Source: Burkholderiaceae bacterium
GTDB taxonomy: Bacteria; Pseudomonadota; Gammaproteobacteria; Burkholderiales; Burkholderiaceae_B
Assembly: GCA_021208885.1 (NCBI GenBank)
Contig: JAJOJF010000028.1
Location: 1-34,853 of the forward strand
Reading direction: 5' to 3'
DNA: 34,853 bases
The notes beneath the pieces were generated by a model. It searched no databases and was not told where the DNA came from. It saw only the letters and a program-made list of their open reading frames with translations. The position numbers and the translations under genes were made by a program. Positions 1-7,456 of the stretch are shown in pieces. How positions within the stretch are numbered: position 1 is the first letter of the stretch; each line of letters opens with the position of its first letter.

Positions 1-306
1 AGGTCGGCGGTAAGCGCATGGATTTCACCTGTTTTGCTTCTACCCAGGTGCCGTGCAGGTAGTCACGCAATCGCGTGCCACGAAGGGCAGGGCGTGATGT
101 TCATCGATCGTTGATTGTTAAAGAGCGTGACTAAATAGTAGCAAATGTTTTACTATTGCGCAATTTATATTGTGATAGTTCGTAACAATTGCCACGAAAA
201 GTCGCCGCAAATCAGATCAGACACCACACGGCTGTGACAGGGCATTGAGTTATTTCAGCTTAACAAGAGGGTGCGCGAAGTCCGCGCCTAGCTGCGCGAT
301 TGCCGC
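1..306. other. Left-edge non-coding stretch
   Basis: No convincing gene is seen on either strand; the open frames are short and unlike any family I recognise. An AT-rich segment around 135-175 contains an imperfect hairpin (an AATAGTA arm facing TTACTATT). The stretch may include the upstream region of a gene lying left of the window. Confidence 0.4.
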
Positions 307-747
307 TTAGCTTTGGTTTTGATTGTCGTCATCAGCCAACAACAGGCTGGCGGCTAGGACCGACAGCAAGGCTGGCGTTGCCCATGACGGGACGGGCTCA
401 TGAGGTTGGCGTAGCGCCAGTTCGACGATACGCTGAGCAGGCTTTGATGCAACTTGATAACGGCTAGCAATGTCGCTTGGACTAATCTGGGTCACTGGCA
501 AGGGCGCAAGGGGTGGTGGTTCGCTGCCACTGGCTCGTGAGAACCAGCCTTGCATCCCGGGGACGGCTTCGATGAGTCGCACGGTTTTGTCTGATACGAC
601 TCGTGAGCCACTGAGCATTTGCCGAATAAAAGCCCCGTCTTTAAAGCCCAAGCGACGGCCAAAAGCACTACGGTCGCCCTGAGTTAAGCGATCAATGGCC
701 TTGACGAGTAGTTCTCGGCGTTGGGCAGCGAGGAGCTTTTCATTCAT
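307..747 (-). CDS. Phage-type HTH regulator, small
   Basis: A 146-residue protein if started at the ATG at 747 (MNEKLL); an in-frame ATG at 783 would add 12 residues but has no ribosome site. Residues ~20-60 form a Cro/CI-like helix-turn-helix, with the run FGRRLGFKDGAFIRQML followed by SGSRVVSDKTVRLIEA, a pattern seen in small repressor-like proteins of betaproteobacterial prophages. The rest is Pro/Ala-rich and ends in a short hydrophobic segment (LLSVLAASLLLA) and an acidic tail. No other prophage gene is adjacent, so it is probably an orphan regulator. A 14-bp palindrome just upstream of the 747 start could be its own operator. The DNA-binding fold is fairly clear; target and role are unknown. 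Confidence 0.6.
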   Translation of the reverse strand: MNEKLLAAQRRELLVKAIDRLTQGDRSAFGRRLGFKDGAFIRQMLSGSRVVSDKTVRLIEAVPGMQGWFSRASGSEPPPLAPLPVTQISPSDIASRYQVASKPAQRIVELALRQPHEPVPSWATPALLSVLAASLLLADDDNQNQS

Positions 748-757
748 GACTGTAACG

Positions 758-771
758 GTAGCACGTGCTAC
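758..771. promoter_or_regulatory. 14-bp perfect palindrome, candidate operator
   Basis: GTAGCACGTGCTAC is a perfect palindrome lying 11 bases upstream of the ATG at 747 of the HTH gene. Position and symmetry suit autoregulation by a dimeric HTH protein. If translation instead starts at 783, the palindrome lies inside the coding region. Function is inferred only. Confidence 0.35.
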
Positions 772-783
772 GTTTCTATGCAT

Positions 784-1281
784 GGGAATGTTGCAAAAAT
801 AATCCCTGTTTTTAACGTATGAGCTCTTTCAGTGCCGCGATGGGATAGTTACAACCTAACAGTGTGGCGGGTGCCTTTTGCTACTAGAGGTGCCAGTTTT
901 TTACTGTCGTGTGCATCGCTATTCGGTGCAGCTGATGCTCATGGGTGCATTTCGCGTCAGTCTATCTAGCCCCCCAGTGCTAGACCAACTGGAGCGTTGC
1001 TTTGCAATGAGTGTGGCCATGGCATCCATACTGGAATTTGGGACTTACACGTGCAGGACGCGGCAGTCGGCCGGGAAATGGGCCTTGCGCTTGTGCTCGC
1101 GTTTTGGTTGCTCAGCTATTCTCGATCAACATGGCGTGGCAGACAGCAGTAAGGCGATGTCAACGGCATTGCGTACACACGGATTACCCGACACTATGGT
1201 GCTGGCCAGGCTGCGGGGGCACTGCCCCGAGCGTGTGGCGTGACTGCTAGAGCTAAAAGTGTCAAATAATGGAGTCAATCG
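784..1281. other. Gap without a convincing gene
   Basis: Overlapping open frames on the plus strand (878-1250) have Cys/Arg-rich compositions typical of non-coding frames and match no family I know. A toxin gene would be expected upstream of the antidote-like gene at 1282, but no RelE/ParE-like motif was found in any frame. A short frame encoding a CNECGH motif (around 995-1150) has no proper start. Confidence 0.4.
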
Positions 1282-1494
1282 ATGACTGAGAAACTGACAA
1301 CCTACAATCCTACAGTGGCTTTGGTCGATGACGAAGAAATCATATTTTTTATGGCTGATGCTTTTGAAACTGGCGATTCAGCCTTTATTGCCAAGGCGCT
1401 TGGTGTGGTTGCCCGTGCCAAGGGGATGCTAGGGGCTGTGAAAGACGCTGAGTTGTCCAGCTGTATCGAGCATCGTAAACGGATACAAAAATAA
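1282..1494 (+). CDS. Degenerate addiction-module antidote protein (HigA-like)
   Basis: A 70-residue protein with a good ribosome site (GGAG) before its ATG. The middle, ALETGD-like then FIAKALGVVARAKGM, closely follows the conserved core of the short HigA-type antidotes that pair with RelE/ParE killer proteins. In those antidotes the core is followed by a helix-turn-helix of the form IAKEAGLSRESLYKAL; here that part reads LGAVKDAELSSCIEHRKR, so the recognition helix is badly eroded and the length is ~25 residues short. No toxin gene is adjacent. It is most likely a decayed orphan antitoxin, possibly still translated but unlikely to bind DNA normally. Confidence 0.5.
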   Translation: MTEKLTTYNPTVALVDDEEIIFFMADAFETGDSAFIAKALGVVARAKGMLGAVKDAELSSCIEHRKRIQK

Positions 1495-1502
1495 GAGGCC
1501 CC

Positions 1503-1745
1503 ATGCCAACCGTGTACCTCCGTAAGTCAGGTGGCTCACTGATAATGACTATTCCACCATCGTATGCTGAGCAAAACGGTTTGGAAGTTGGCGCGCGCGT
1601 TTGCTTGACGATCGAAGGCAACGAACTCACCATCAGACCGAGCCGCAAGCGCAAAACATTGGCTGAACTATTGGCTGCTACACCGCTGCAATCTGCGCGG
1701 GTAGACGGTTGGGAAGAAATGCAACCCATCGGGGCTGAGCAGTGA
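1503..1745 (+). CDS. AbrB/MazE-type antitoxin, orphan
   Basis: An 80-residue protein preceded by AGAGG. Residues 1-45 form a SpoVT/AbrB swapped-hairpin DNA-binding fold of the MazE/PemI/ChpS class: LRKSGGSLIMTIP, then GLEVGARVCLTIEGNELTIRP. The C-terminal tail (LAELLAATP ... DGWEEMQPIGAEQ) is the toxin-neutralising part typical of ChpS/PemI partners. A MazF/PemK toxin would be expected immediately downstream, but 1746-2041 contains no MazF-like frame, so the toxin has been lost. It starts 8 bases after the preceding degenerate antidote gene, giving two toxin-less antitoxins in a row. Confidence 0.7.
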   Translation: MPTVYLRKSGGSLIMTIPPSYAEQNGLEVGARVCLTIEGNELTIRPSRKRKTLAELLAATPLQSARVDGWEEMQPIGAEQ

Positions 1746-2041
1746 GGTGCATGAATGGACACAGACTGCAAACGGTAAGGCAGCGAACATTGGCGCCGAT
1801 GCGTTATGTGTCAAGTAATTTCTATCGGGCAGAAGTGCTCCCACGGCGATAGATTTTCGACAGAAAATGCCCCAAGCTAGTGGTTTCAAAGTAAGCCAAC
1901 CGCTTTGATCAGCCTTGCAGGTATCACTTATCAGTTCAGGCTAGAAGGCGACAACTTGATAAGACCAGCGATCCACCATAAAACAATTGATGGACCACTG
2001 GTGTCTTAACCTTGGGTATGCAGGACATACAAAGTCTGCTG

Positions 2042-3913
2042 CTAAAGTCCGATGATCATTGCCAACTCTCGAAATACATAAGCCATGGCCCAGGCATAGA
2101 CGAGAGAGAACACCAACGAGAAAATTGTAAAAGGCCATGATTTCGATTCAGCCTTAATGGTCGCGACGGTGGACAAACAAGGGGTATAGAGCAAGGTAAA
2201 AACGCAGAAACCTATTGCATCAGCGGGTGTGAGTGCCTGCCCTATCGCTTGGGCTACGCCGTCCTCATTCATAGCGTAGATCGTTGCTAGCGCGCCTAGA
2301 ACCACTTCTTTAGCAATAAACCCAAAAATCAAGGCCAAGGTCAAATGAGCATCCACGACGCCGATAGGATCCATGACTGGCGCCATCCACTGCCCGATTT
2401 GACCGCCCCAAGTATGAACACCAGTCGCACCTATCGGATAGTTTGTGAGAAACCAAATGGCCATGCATCCGAGGATAATAAAACTGGTGGCTCGGCGTAA
2501 AAACTCTCTGACCTCACCACAGCCGCGTAACAAAACTTGCTTAACCGTCGGCATGCGATATGGCGGCAGCTCCAGGACGAAGGGCTCCACGCTAACAAAA
2601 TGTCGATGCCGTTGCAGAATTAAGGCAGCTAAAAACGCACTGGCAAAGCTGAGTACGTAGAGCAGAAACAAAATCACCCAGCCGTAAGAAGACGGAAACA
2701 CGGCGGCTATGATGAATACAAATACCGCGAGCCTAGCCGAGCAAAGCGAAAACGGAATAATCATCATGTTCAATAAACGCATTGAACGAGATCGAATAAC
2801 CCGAGTACCCATTAGCGCCGGCACATTGCAGCCAAACCCCATGATTTGCATCACAAAGCCACGGCCATCAAGGCCCAGCTTTGACATGAACGCATCCATC
2901 ATGAATGCCGCACGAGACAGGTAACCGCTATCCTCTATTGCCGCCATACAAAAGAAGAAAATCACAACAAGCGGTACAAATGAGGCAACAGTAGCTACGC
3001 CATTCCAGACGCCGTTTAATATGAAATCTTTGAGGCCATCCGGTAACGGGTTGATCACTGGTTCAATTAAGTACGTTTGAATCCAGCCTGTCAGCACGCC
3101 AGCGACATCCTGAGAGGGCAAACCAATGTTCCATACAAAGGCGAATACAACAGCCATGGCTACCAGAAACAGCGGTAACCCTAGGACGGGATGCAACATC
3201 CATCGGTCAATCCGATCTGTGCGAGTCACCTGATCTGGCGGTGGCATGATGACTGCATCCGTGAGAACTGCTTGAAGATCACTTTCTGACGGTCGCTGCT
3301 CTGATAAGTGTTCTCTGATATTTTTTAATGGCTCACGAACTTCCCGTGGCTCCCGAAGTTGCAGGGCAATCTCGGCGAAGGCTTCGACAAATCCTTGACC
3401 ATACTTTGCGCTTATCAAGAAAGTGGGTAAGTTCCACCGTTGACCGAGCAGCTGTGTGTCAATCTGAATACCAAAGTTTCGTGCTTCGTCGGCCATGTTT
3501 AACAATACGATCGCCGGAATGCCGAGCTGCTTGACTTGCAGAATCATTCGTGCCTGGCGATCAATCTGCGACGCATTGGCCACAACCAGAATCAGGTCTA
3601 GGGGGTTACGCTCCAGGAAATTTTGTACAACCCGTTCATCCTCTGAGTATCCCTCGAGATCATATAAACCAGGCAGGTCAACAAACTCGACTAGTTGACC
3701 ATCCACGTCAACCGTTGCCTGGAGCAGATCAACCGTGACACCTGGCCAGTTACCAACATATGCACCCGCTTTGGTAATCCGATTAAACAGCATAGACTTG
3801 CCACAATTGGGCTGACCGATGACAGCCACGCGGCGTTCAGCAGCCTTTTTTGTGCCGCCACTTTTCACGTTCGGTCCGTGGCAGCCCTTGCTGCAGGTTG
3901 CGCAACCGCTCAT
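2042..3913 (-). CDS. feoB: Ferrous iron transport protein FeoB
   Basis: A 623-residue inner-membrane Fe(II) importer with a cytosolic G domain. The GTPase motifs are visible: P-loop GQPNCGKS (33-40), DLPG (79-82) and NMAD (139-142), with a further SAKYGQG loop near 170. A helical insulator region follows and, from about 245, two Gate (Nucleoside_recog) membrane domains with PFSLCSARLAVFV and the C-terminal FTLLYTPCLSTVATI signature. At 623 residues it is shorter than E. coli FeoB (~773). The extreme N-terminus is unusual: before the P-loop lies a Cys-rich head with C4, C7 and C11. The start codon overlaps the feoA stop as ATGA, so the two are translationally coupled. Confidence 0.95.
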   Translation of the reverse strand: MSGCATCSKGCHGPNVKSGGTKKAAERRVAVIGQPNCGKSMLFNRITKAGAYVGNWPGVTVDLLQATVDVDGQLVEFVDLPGLYDLEGYSEDERVVQNFLERNPLDLILVVANASQIDRQARMILQVKQLGIPAIVLLNMADEARNFGIQIDTQLLGQRWNLPTFLISAKYGQGFVEAFAEIALQLREPREVREPLKNIREHLSEQRPSESDLQAVLTDAVIMPPPDQVTRTDRIDRWMLHPVLGLPLFLVAMAVVFAFVWNIGLPSQDVAGVLTGWIQTYLIEPVINPLPDGLKDFILNGVWNGVATVASFVPLVVIFFFCMAAIEDSGYLSRAAFMMDAFMSKLGLDGRGFVMQIMGFGCNVPALMGTRVIRSRSMRLLNMMIIPFSLCSARLAVFVFIIAAVFPSSYGWVILFLLYVLSFASAFLAALILQRHRHFVSVEPFVLELPPYRMPTVKQVLLRGCGEVREFLRRATSFIILGCMAIWFLTNYPIGATGVHTWGGQIGQWMAPVMDPIGVVDAHLTLALIFGFIAKEVVLGALATIYAMNEDGVAQAIGQALTPADAIGFCVFTLLYTPCLSTVATIKAESKSWPFTIFSLVFSLVYAWAMAYVFRELAMIIGL

Positions 3914-4167
3914 GGTAACTCTACAGGTGCTGCTGCTTTGTGCACCATGACCAAATCAGCCTCCACCCGCCTGATGGCAACGTTGGTGGTAGAACCAACG
4001 CGAACCTCGAGCGGACCGTTCATCGCGGCACGACGTACGACTCTAATTGATTTGTTTGGCAAGAATCCCATCGCTTCAAGCCTAGAAACCAAACCTGGGC
4101 CGTGCGCGCCCTCGCGGATCAAATCCACATACGCAGCTTCATGAAGACTTAGCTCAGACAAAGTCAT
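3910..4167 (-). CDS. feoA: FeoA, small SH3-like partner of FeoB
   Basis: Started at the ATG at 4167 (MTLSELSL, 85 residues) with GGA nine bases upstream; a TTG four codons earlier would give 89. FeoA is a cytosolic SH3-fold protein needed for FeoB-driven Fe(II) uptake. The typical pattern is present: an N-terminal helix, then SRLEAMGFLPNKSIRVVRRA, GPLEVRVGSTTNVAIRR and a final strand. It is the first gene of a feoAB operon coupled through a 4-base overlap, with a likely Fur box just upstream. No feoC is visible downstream of feoB. Confidence 0.93.
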   Translation of the reverse strand: MTLSELSLHEAAYVDLIREGAHGPGLVSRLEAMGFLPNKSIRVVRRAAMNGPLEVRVGSTTNVAIRRVEADLVMVHKAAAPVELP

Positions 4168-4189
4168 GGTTGCATCCAATTATGTTATA

Positions 4190-4211
4190 ACGAATCATTC
4201 GCATTATCGTT
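4190..4211 (-). promoter_or_regulatory. Probable Fur box upstream of feoA
   Basis: On the minus strand the site reads AACGATAATGCGAATGATTC, a good match to stacked Fur hexamers (GATAAT-GCGAAT-GATTCG). It lies ~22 bases upstream of the feoA start inside the 170-bp divergent region shared with the outer-membrane gene at 4338, so Fe-Fur could repress both directions. Identification is by eye. Confidence 0.6.
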
Positions 4212-4337
4212 AATATATCTCATTACCAATTTTCTGCCAACCATGCTTCGAATTACGCCCTCACAAGAACGCTGTGCTAGCCCTGGCGGCACAAAGACCA
4301 ATGGTGAAGGTCATAAACCATAACTAAATCAAGAATC

Positions 4338-5144
4338 ATGCTCAAAACATCTGGCTTAAGGATTACTGCTGCAATTGCAGCAAGCTTGCTCAGCTATTCG
4401 GCTCATGCTTTTTTCCCGTTCCAGACCGATGACACAGGCACACAAGGCACCGGGGGCAATCAAATTGAGTTCGACTACCAGTTTCTGCAGGAATACAACG
4501 ACGACATCGATGAGGATGGGCGGGTCATTGACACCAACACGGGTAGCTCAAACTCATACCAGATGACCTACACCTATGGCGTGAGCGAGAACATTGATAT
4601 CTTTTTAGGTCTTTCCAGGCAAACCAGCCCCGTCAATGGCTGGCAAAACACCGAGATAGGCGCCAAATGGGTGTTCGCTGGCGACCAAACCAAAGACTGG
4701 AGCTTTGCCATGGCACCCTCAGTCATTTTGCCGGTCAGCAACAACATGCAAGATGCCGGCCTTGGCAATGCAAAAACCAACGGCAGCCTGAATTTGATTG
4801 GCTCGTATTTGAGTGAAGATTATGAGCTACACATCAATGCCGGGTATGTGAGCAATCTATACGCACAGACTGAACAATCCGAAGCGCAGCGAAAGAACAT
4901 CTGGAGCATTTCAGCTGCACCCATCCTGGTGATTAACGACCAATGGAAAATCGGTATTGATGTTGGGTTGTCCACCAACCCTGGCTACAACAGTCAATAC
5001 ACGGTAACCGGTGAAGTCGGCGTTTCCTATGCTCCCATCGAAAGCCTGCAGATTGGTCTTGGTTTGCTGGGATCGAAAGACATCAATGCCAATGACAATG
5101 CGAGAAGCTATGCCATCGTGGCTGGTATCACCTATCAGTTCTGA
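4338..5144 (+). CDS. Outer-membrane beta-barrel channel (Phenol_MetA_deg/transporter family)
   Basis: A 268-residue precursor. Residues 1-24 are a signal peptide (hydrophobic AAIAASLLSYS, cleavage after AHA). The mature protein opens with FPFQTDDTGTQGTGGNQIEFDY, the hallmark start of the family once linked to phenol degradation (MetA) and now annotated simply as transporter. Alternating amphipathic strands continue to a terminal aromatic residue (GITYQF), as expected for a BAM-assembled barrel. It is divergent from feoAB and upstream of the iron-storage cluster, which suggests passage of a metal or siderophore, but no substrate can be read from the sequence. Confidence 0.8.
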   Translation: MLKTSGLRITAAIAASLLSYSAHAFFPFQTDDTGTQGTGGNQIEFDYQFLQEYNDDIDEDGRVIDTNTGSSNSYQMTYTYGVSENIDIFLGLSRQTSPVNGWQNTEIGAKWVFAGDQTKDWSFAMAPSVILPVSNNMQDAGLGNAKTNGSLNLIGSYLSEDYELHINAGYVSNLYAQTEQSEAQRKNIWSISAAPILVINDQWKIGIDVGLSTNPGYNSQYTVTGEVGVSYAPIESLQIGLGLLGSKDINANDNARSYAIVAGITYQF

Positions 5145-5350
5145 TTGCAGCGAGTTATGTATGACTTCGACCAAAACAAAGCGGTTAGCCTTAATCGATG
5201 ACTCACTCAGATGAATTTATTGAAAAACGAGCACCAGTTTCTATGGCACTTTCGTTTGTTGGTGACCTGACATGCCTCAAGTTGTAAACGCAGCAAACTG
5301 CTTAAGATTATGTCTAATTAACTACACCTGTAAACCGATTCGCTACGACC

Positions 5351-5674
5351 TTGCATAACAGAAACGTACATCAATCCCTTGCTTCTGCTGAAGTGTCCTT
5401 TGAGGCGCTCAAGAAACTATTGCCACGTATCTCGGTAGCACATCACATCCCTGAGCGTATTCGTTTGAAAATTGATATCTCACTCGATGAAATCCGGAAG
5501 AGTGATTTGCAGCCTGTCAAAGATTTTCAGGCTGTGCTAGATAGATTGCCAGGCATACGCGAGGTCAAGCTCAATATGCTCGCCAAGTCTTCCACAATCA
5601 GGTATGACAAAAATGTCATACCTTTTGAGCTTGGGATGATTTTTTGGCGCAAAGAAACACGGCGTTTGCCATGA
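5351..5674 (+). CDS. HMA2-like domain protein without CxxC
   Basis: A ~107-residue soluble protein; the only early start is a TTG at 5351, with a GTG at 5393 as alternative. The core HHIPERIRLKI (~31-41), then LDRLPGIREVKLNMLAKSSTIRYD, is the beta-alpha-beta pattern of HMA-like domains of the HMA2 class. These carry an H-x-x-P-x-R-x-R signature at the first strand in place of the metal-binding CxxC of classical HMA domains; no cysteine is present. The same signature recurs in the ATPase at 7456 and the small protein at 9612. It is the first gene of the run 5351-9591. It may act as a docking or oligomerisation module for the ATPase rather than as a Cys-type metal chaperone. Confidence 0.6.
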   Translation: MHNRNVHQSLASAEVSFEALKKLLPRISVAHHIPERIRLKIDISLDEIRKSDLQPVKDFQAVLDRLPGIREVKLNMLAKSSTIRYDKNVIPFELGMIFWRKETRRLP

Positions 5675-5716
5675 ATCTCGAACAGATCCTCGAAACAGGC
5701 TATCGGGAGATTTTTA

Positions 5717-6388
5717 ATGCCTAATTATGATGAAGCTATATTGCGGCGGCGTGTGGTTAATCCATTAGCGCCCTTTCCGGTGCTACATCAAGCTGTACGT
5801 ATAGCTTTCTATGACGAATATGCCGCCCGCAGTTTTTACAACAAAGTCCTTGAAGCCTATGGTGCAAAACCTCCTTTCGAAGCAATTGCCCGATCGGAGC
5901 TTAGACATGTTGCAGCACTGACTGAATTGGCTGATCGCTATGGTATACCTCGACCTTTAGATCCGTTTCCGGGCGAGACCCAGGTATCGCCTACCTGGCG
6001 GCAGAATTGTGAGCGTGCGATTGCTGGAGAAATTGCCAATGTTCAGTTGTACGCGTACCTGAAACAGTTTGTAAGCGAACCGGACGTTAATGGGGTCTTT
6101 AGTAATTTACAGGCCGCATCATTCAACAATCATTTACCAGCTTTTCAGCGCGCCCTCGCAGCTGCTGTGGCTCAAGAACAGTATCACGCTAGCAGAGGCA
6201 TTCCACCTCAAGCTGCTTACGTCAAGCACGGCATGGTGACGGACTTCATAGAGCGCGCCCTGGCAGGCCTCGGACCCACCGGGCGACTAGTAAGCCCCCT
6301 TGTCAAACATGCCCATCCAGCCTTATTGGCTGGCATGGCAACGGGTACAGCAGGGGTTCTGATTTATCGAAAGAAGCATTCCACTTAA
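5717..6388 (+). CDS. Membrane-anchored ferritin-like diiron protein (DUF2202-like)
   Basis: A 223-residue protein with GGGAG before the ATG. Residues ~20-155 form a four-helix ferritin-like bundle. Candidate iron ligands are E34 (FYDEYAA), E61 and H64 (SELRH), E105 (AGEIANVQLY) and H139 (FNNHLPAF), the spacing seen in DUF2202 proteins, with another ExxxH at 154-157 (EQYH). The C-terminus (~199-218, HPALLAGMATGTAGVLIY) is a transmembrane helix followed by basic residues, an uncommon arrangement for a ferritin-like protein. It sits between an HMA2 gene and small membrane proteins leading to a P1B ATPase. A role in oxidising or nucleating iron at a membrane surface is inferred. Fold confidence is good; function is unproven. 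Confidence 0.7.
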   Translation: MPNYDEAILRRRVVNPLAPFPVLHQAVRIAFYDEYAARSFYNKVLEAYGAKPPFEAIARSELRHVAALTELADRYGIPRPLDPFPGETQVSPTWRQNCERAIAGEIANVQLYAYLKQFVSEPDVNGVFSNLQAASFNNHLPAFQRALAAAVAQEQYHASRGIPPQAAYVKHGMVTDFIERALAGLGPTGRLVSPLVKHAHPALLAGMATGTAGVLIYRKKHST

Positions 6389-6402
6389 AGGAAGGTTACA
6401 TC

Positions 6403-6729
6403 ATGTTTCCGTTATTCCCCTTCGTTGTTGGTGTTGCAACCGGTGTGGTTGCTCTCCGGGTTGCCAAAAATGAAAGAACTCGCAAAGCCCTAGTCGCTGC
6501 TCAGGAAAAGCTCAAAGAAGCTGGTGAGTCTGGACTGGCTGCGGCTTATAAGCTTACTGATAAAGCTAAGGCTCGTTTGGCGGGTTCGCAAGAAGAGCCT
6601 CCCGTAAAAAAACCAGTCAGTCGTAGAAAACCAGCTGCGAAAAAGACCTCAAGCAAGGCCCCTGCTAAAAAGGCAGCCAGCAAACGTGTTAGCGCAATCA
6701 AAACCGAAAATGTAGAGGTCGAGCAATGA
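6403..6729 (+). CDS. Small membrane protein with Lys/Ala-rich histone-like tail
   Basis: 108 residues with an AAGGAAGG ribosome site. Residues 3-20 (PLFPFVVGVATGVVALRV) form one transmembrane helix; ~25-60 is an amphipathic helix rich in Ala, Lys and Glu; ~66-98 is a low-complexity tail with repeated KKP, AAKK and APAKKA units resembling H1-like or PHA-granule proteins. The protein ends acidic (ENVEVEQ). Its stop overlaps the next start as ATGA. The tail could bind polyanions such as phosphate-rich mineral, polyphosphate, DNA or the membrane. No family assigned. Confidence 0.6.
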   Translation: MFPLFPFVVGVATGVVALRVAKNERTRKALVAAQEKLKEAGESGLAAAYKLTDKAKARLAGSQEEPPVKKPVSRRKPAAKKTSSKAPAKKAASKRVSAIKTENVEVEQ

Positions 6730-7037
6730 AGCCGGTCATCGATAACCTGAGGCCTTTGGCTTGGCCGGACCGAGGCTTTCTTAGGGGTTTTGTAGCGGCC
6801 GGATGCGTCTCGGCGTTTCAGGATGTCGATGCGCCATTTACGCAGGCCAATTTGACGCGTGTCCTGCGCCAGGGTGTCCAGGGCGGTATTGCCCTAGCAG
6901 CGGGTATTCACGCCGTTGGTGCAGTGCGTCGTAGTGATTATGGGTCCGCCTTGATCTCGGTGGCTGCGGGCGCGATGGGTGTCTACGTGACTGAGCGGCT
7001 CCTAAACAGAAAAATCAAACTTAATAAGGGTGAGTGA
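6726..7037 (+). CDS. Small hydrophobic membrane protein, unknown family
   Basis: 103 residues, coupled to the preceding gene by a 4-base ATGA overlap. After a short polar head (LRPLAWPDRGFLRGFVAAG) two hydrophobic stretches are seen, ~52-66 (GVQGGIALAAGIHAVGAV) and ~73-90 (ALISVAAGAMGVYVTERLL), consistent with a small two-helix protein with a basic C-terminus. The conserved setting inside a metal-ATPase operon is the only clue. It could be a structural or accessory subunit of the transporter or of a membrane compartment. Confidence 0.6.
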   Translation: MKPVIDNLRPLAWPDRGFLRGFVAAGCVSAFQDVDAPFTQANLTRVLRQGVQGGIALAAGIHAVGAVRRSDYGSALISVAAGAMGVYVTERLLNRKIKLNKGE

Positions 7038-7039
7038 AA

Positions 7040-7456
7040 ATGGGTAAGAAAAAAAATCGCGTCATGGGCGGCATGGGTCATGGCAATCAAGGATACGGTG
7101 AGGGCATGGGTGGTGTGGGATATGGTCAGTCGCCCGCTTTTGATCCGGCAGGCTATATGGCCTATGCACAAGCTAACGGCTTTGGCCAGATGGGGCCGCA
7201 GCAACCGGGTGCTAACGCAGGTTTTATGCATGGCCTCACTAGCATGTTCCCTGCACGTAATAGTGAGCAGTTCCTGCTGGGTTTAATTATCGGTGCTGGC
7301 GCAGCTTGGGTGCTGAGTGATGAAGCCATGCGTGCGAAGATCATCAAGTCGGCCATGAAAATGTATGCCGGCGTGGCGGGAAGTTTTGAAGAAATGAAAG
7401 AGCAGATGGCTGATCTAAAGGCCGAGGTGGAAGCTGAAGCGCACGGAAGCAACTGA
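7040..7456 (+). CDS. Gly/Met-rich head, one TM helix and coiled tail protein
   Basis: 138 residues from the ATG at 7040; a GTG at 7034 overlapping the previous stop is an alternative. Residues ~7-70 are low complexity and rich in Gly, Met, Gln and Tyr (MGGMGHGNQGYGEGMGG, GFGQMGPQQPG). Residues ~82-97 (QFLLGLIIGAGAAWVL) are a transmembrane helix and ~100-138 a charged amphipathic helix ending in acidic residues (ADLKAEVEAEAHG). The TM-plus-helix half recalls small DUF1490-type partners of P1B ATPases, but this is only a resemblance. The Met/His/Gly-rich head is a plausible metal-contacting or phase-separating segment. The stop overlaps the ATPase start (TGATG), implying coupled translation. 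Confidence 0.65.
   Translation: MGKKKNRVMGGMGHGNQGYGEGMGGVGYGQSPAFDPAGYMAYAQANGFGQMGPQQPGANAGFMHGLTSMFPARNSEQFLLGLIIGAGAAWVLSDEAMRAKIIKSAMKMYAGVAGSFEEMKEQMADLKAEVEAEAHGSN

Noticed and set aside
878..1250. Overlapping plus-strand frames of 79-121 residues as a possible toxin gene
   Set aside because: Composition is typical of non-coding frames and no RelE, ParE, MazF or other toxin motif is visible.
1880..1950. A short stretch resembling the C-terminal end (AGITYQF) of the outer-membrane protein encoded at 4338-5144
   Set aside because: Similarity covers only ~21 bases, the upstream part does not align and no stop follows the F codon; chance or a tiny scar cannot be told apart.
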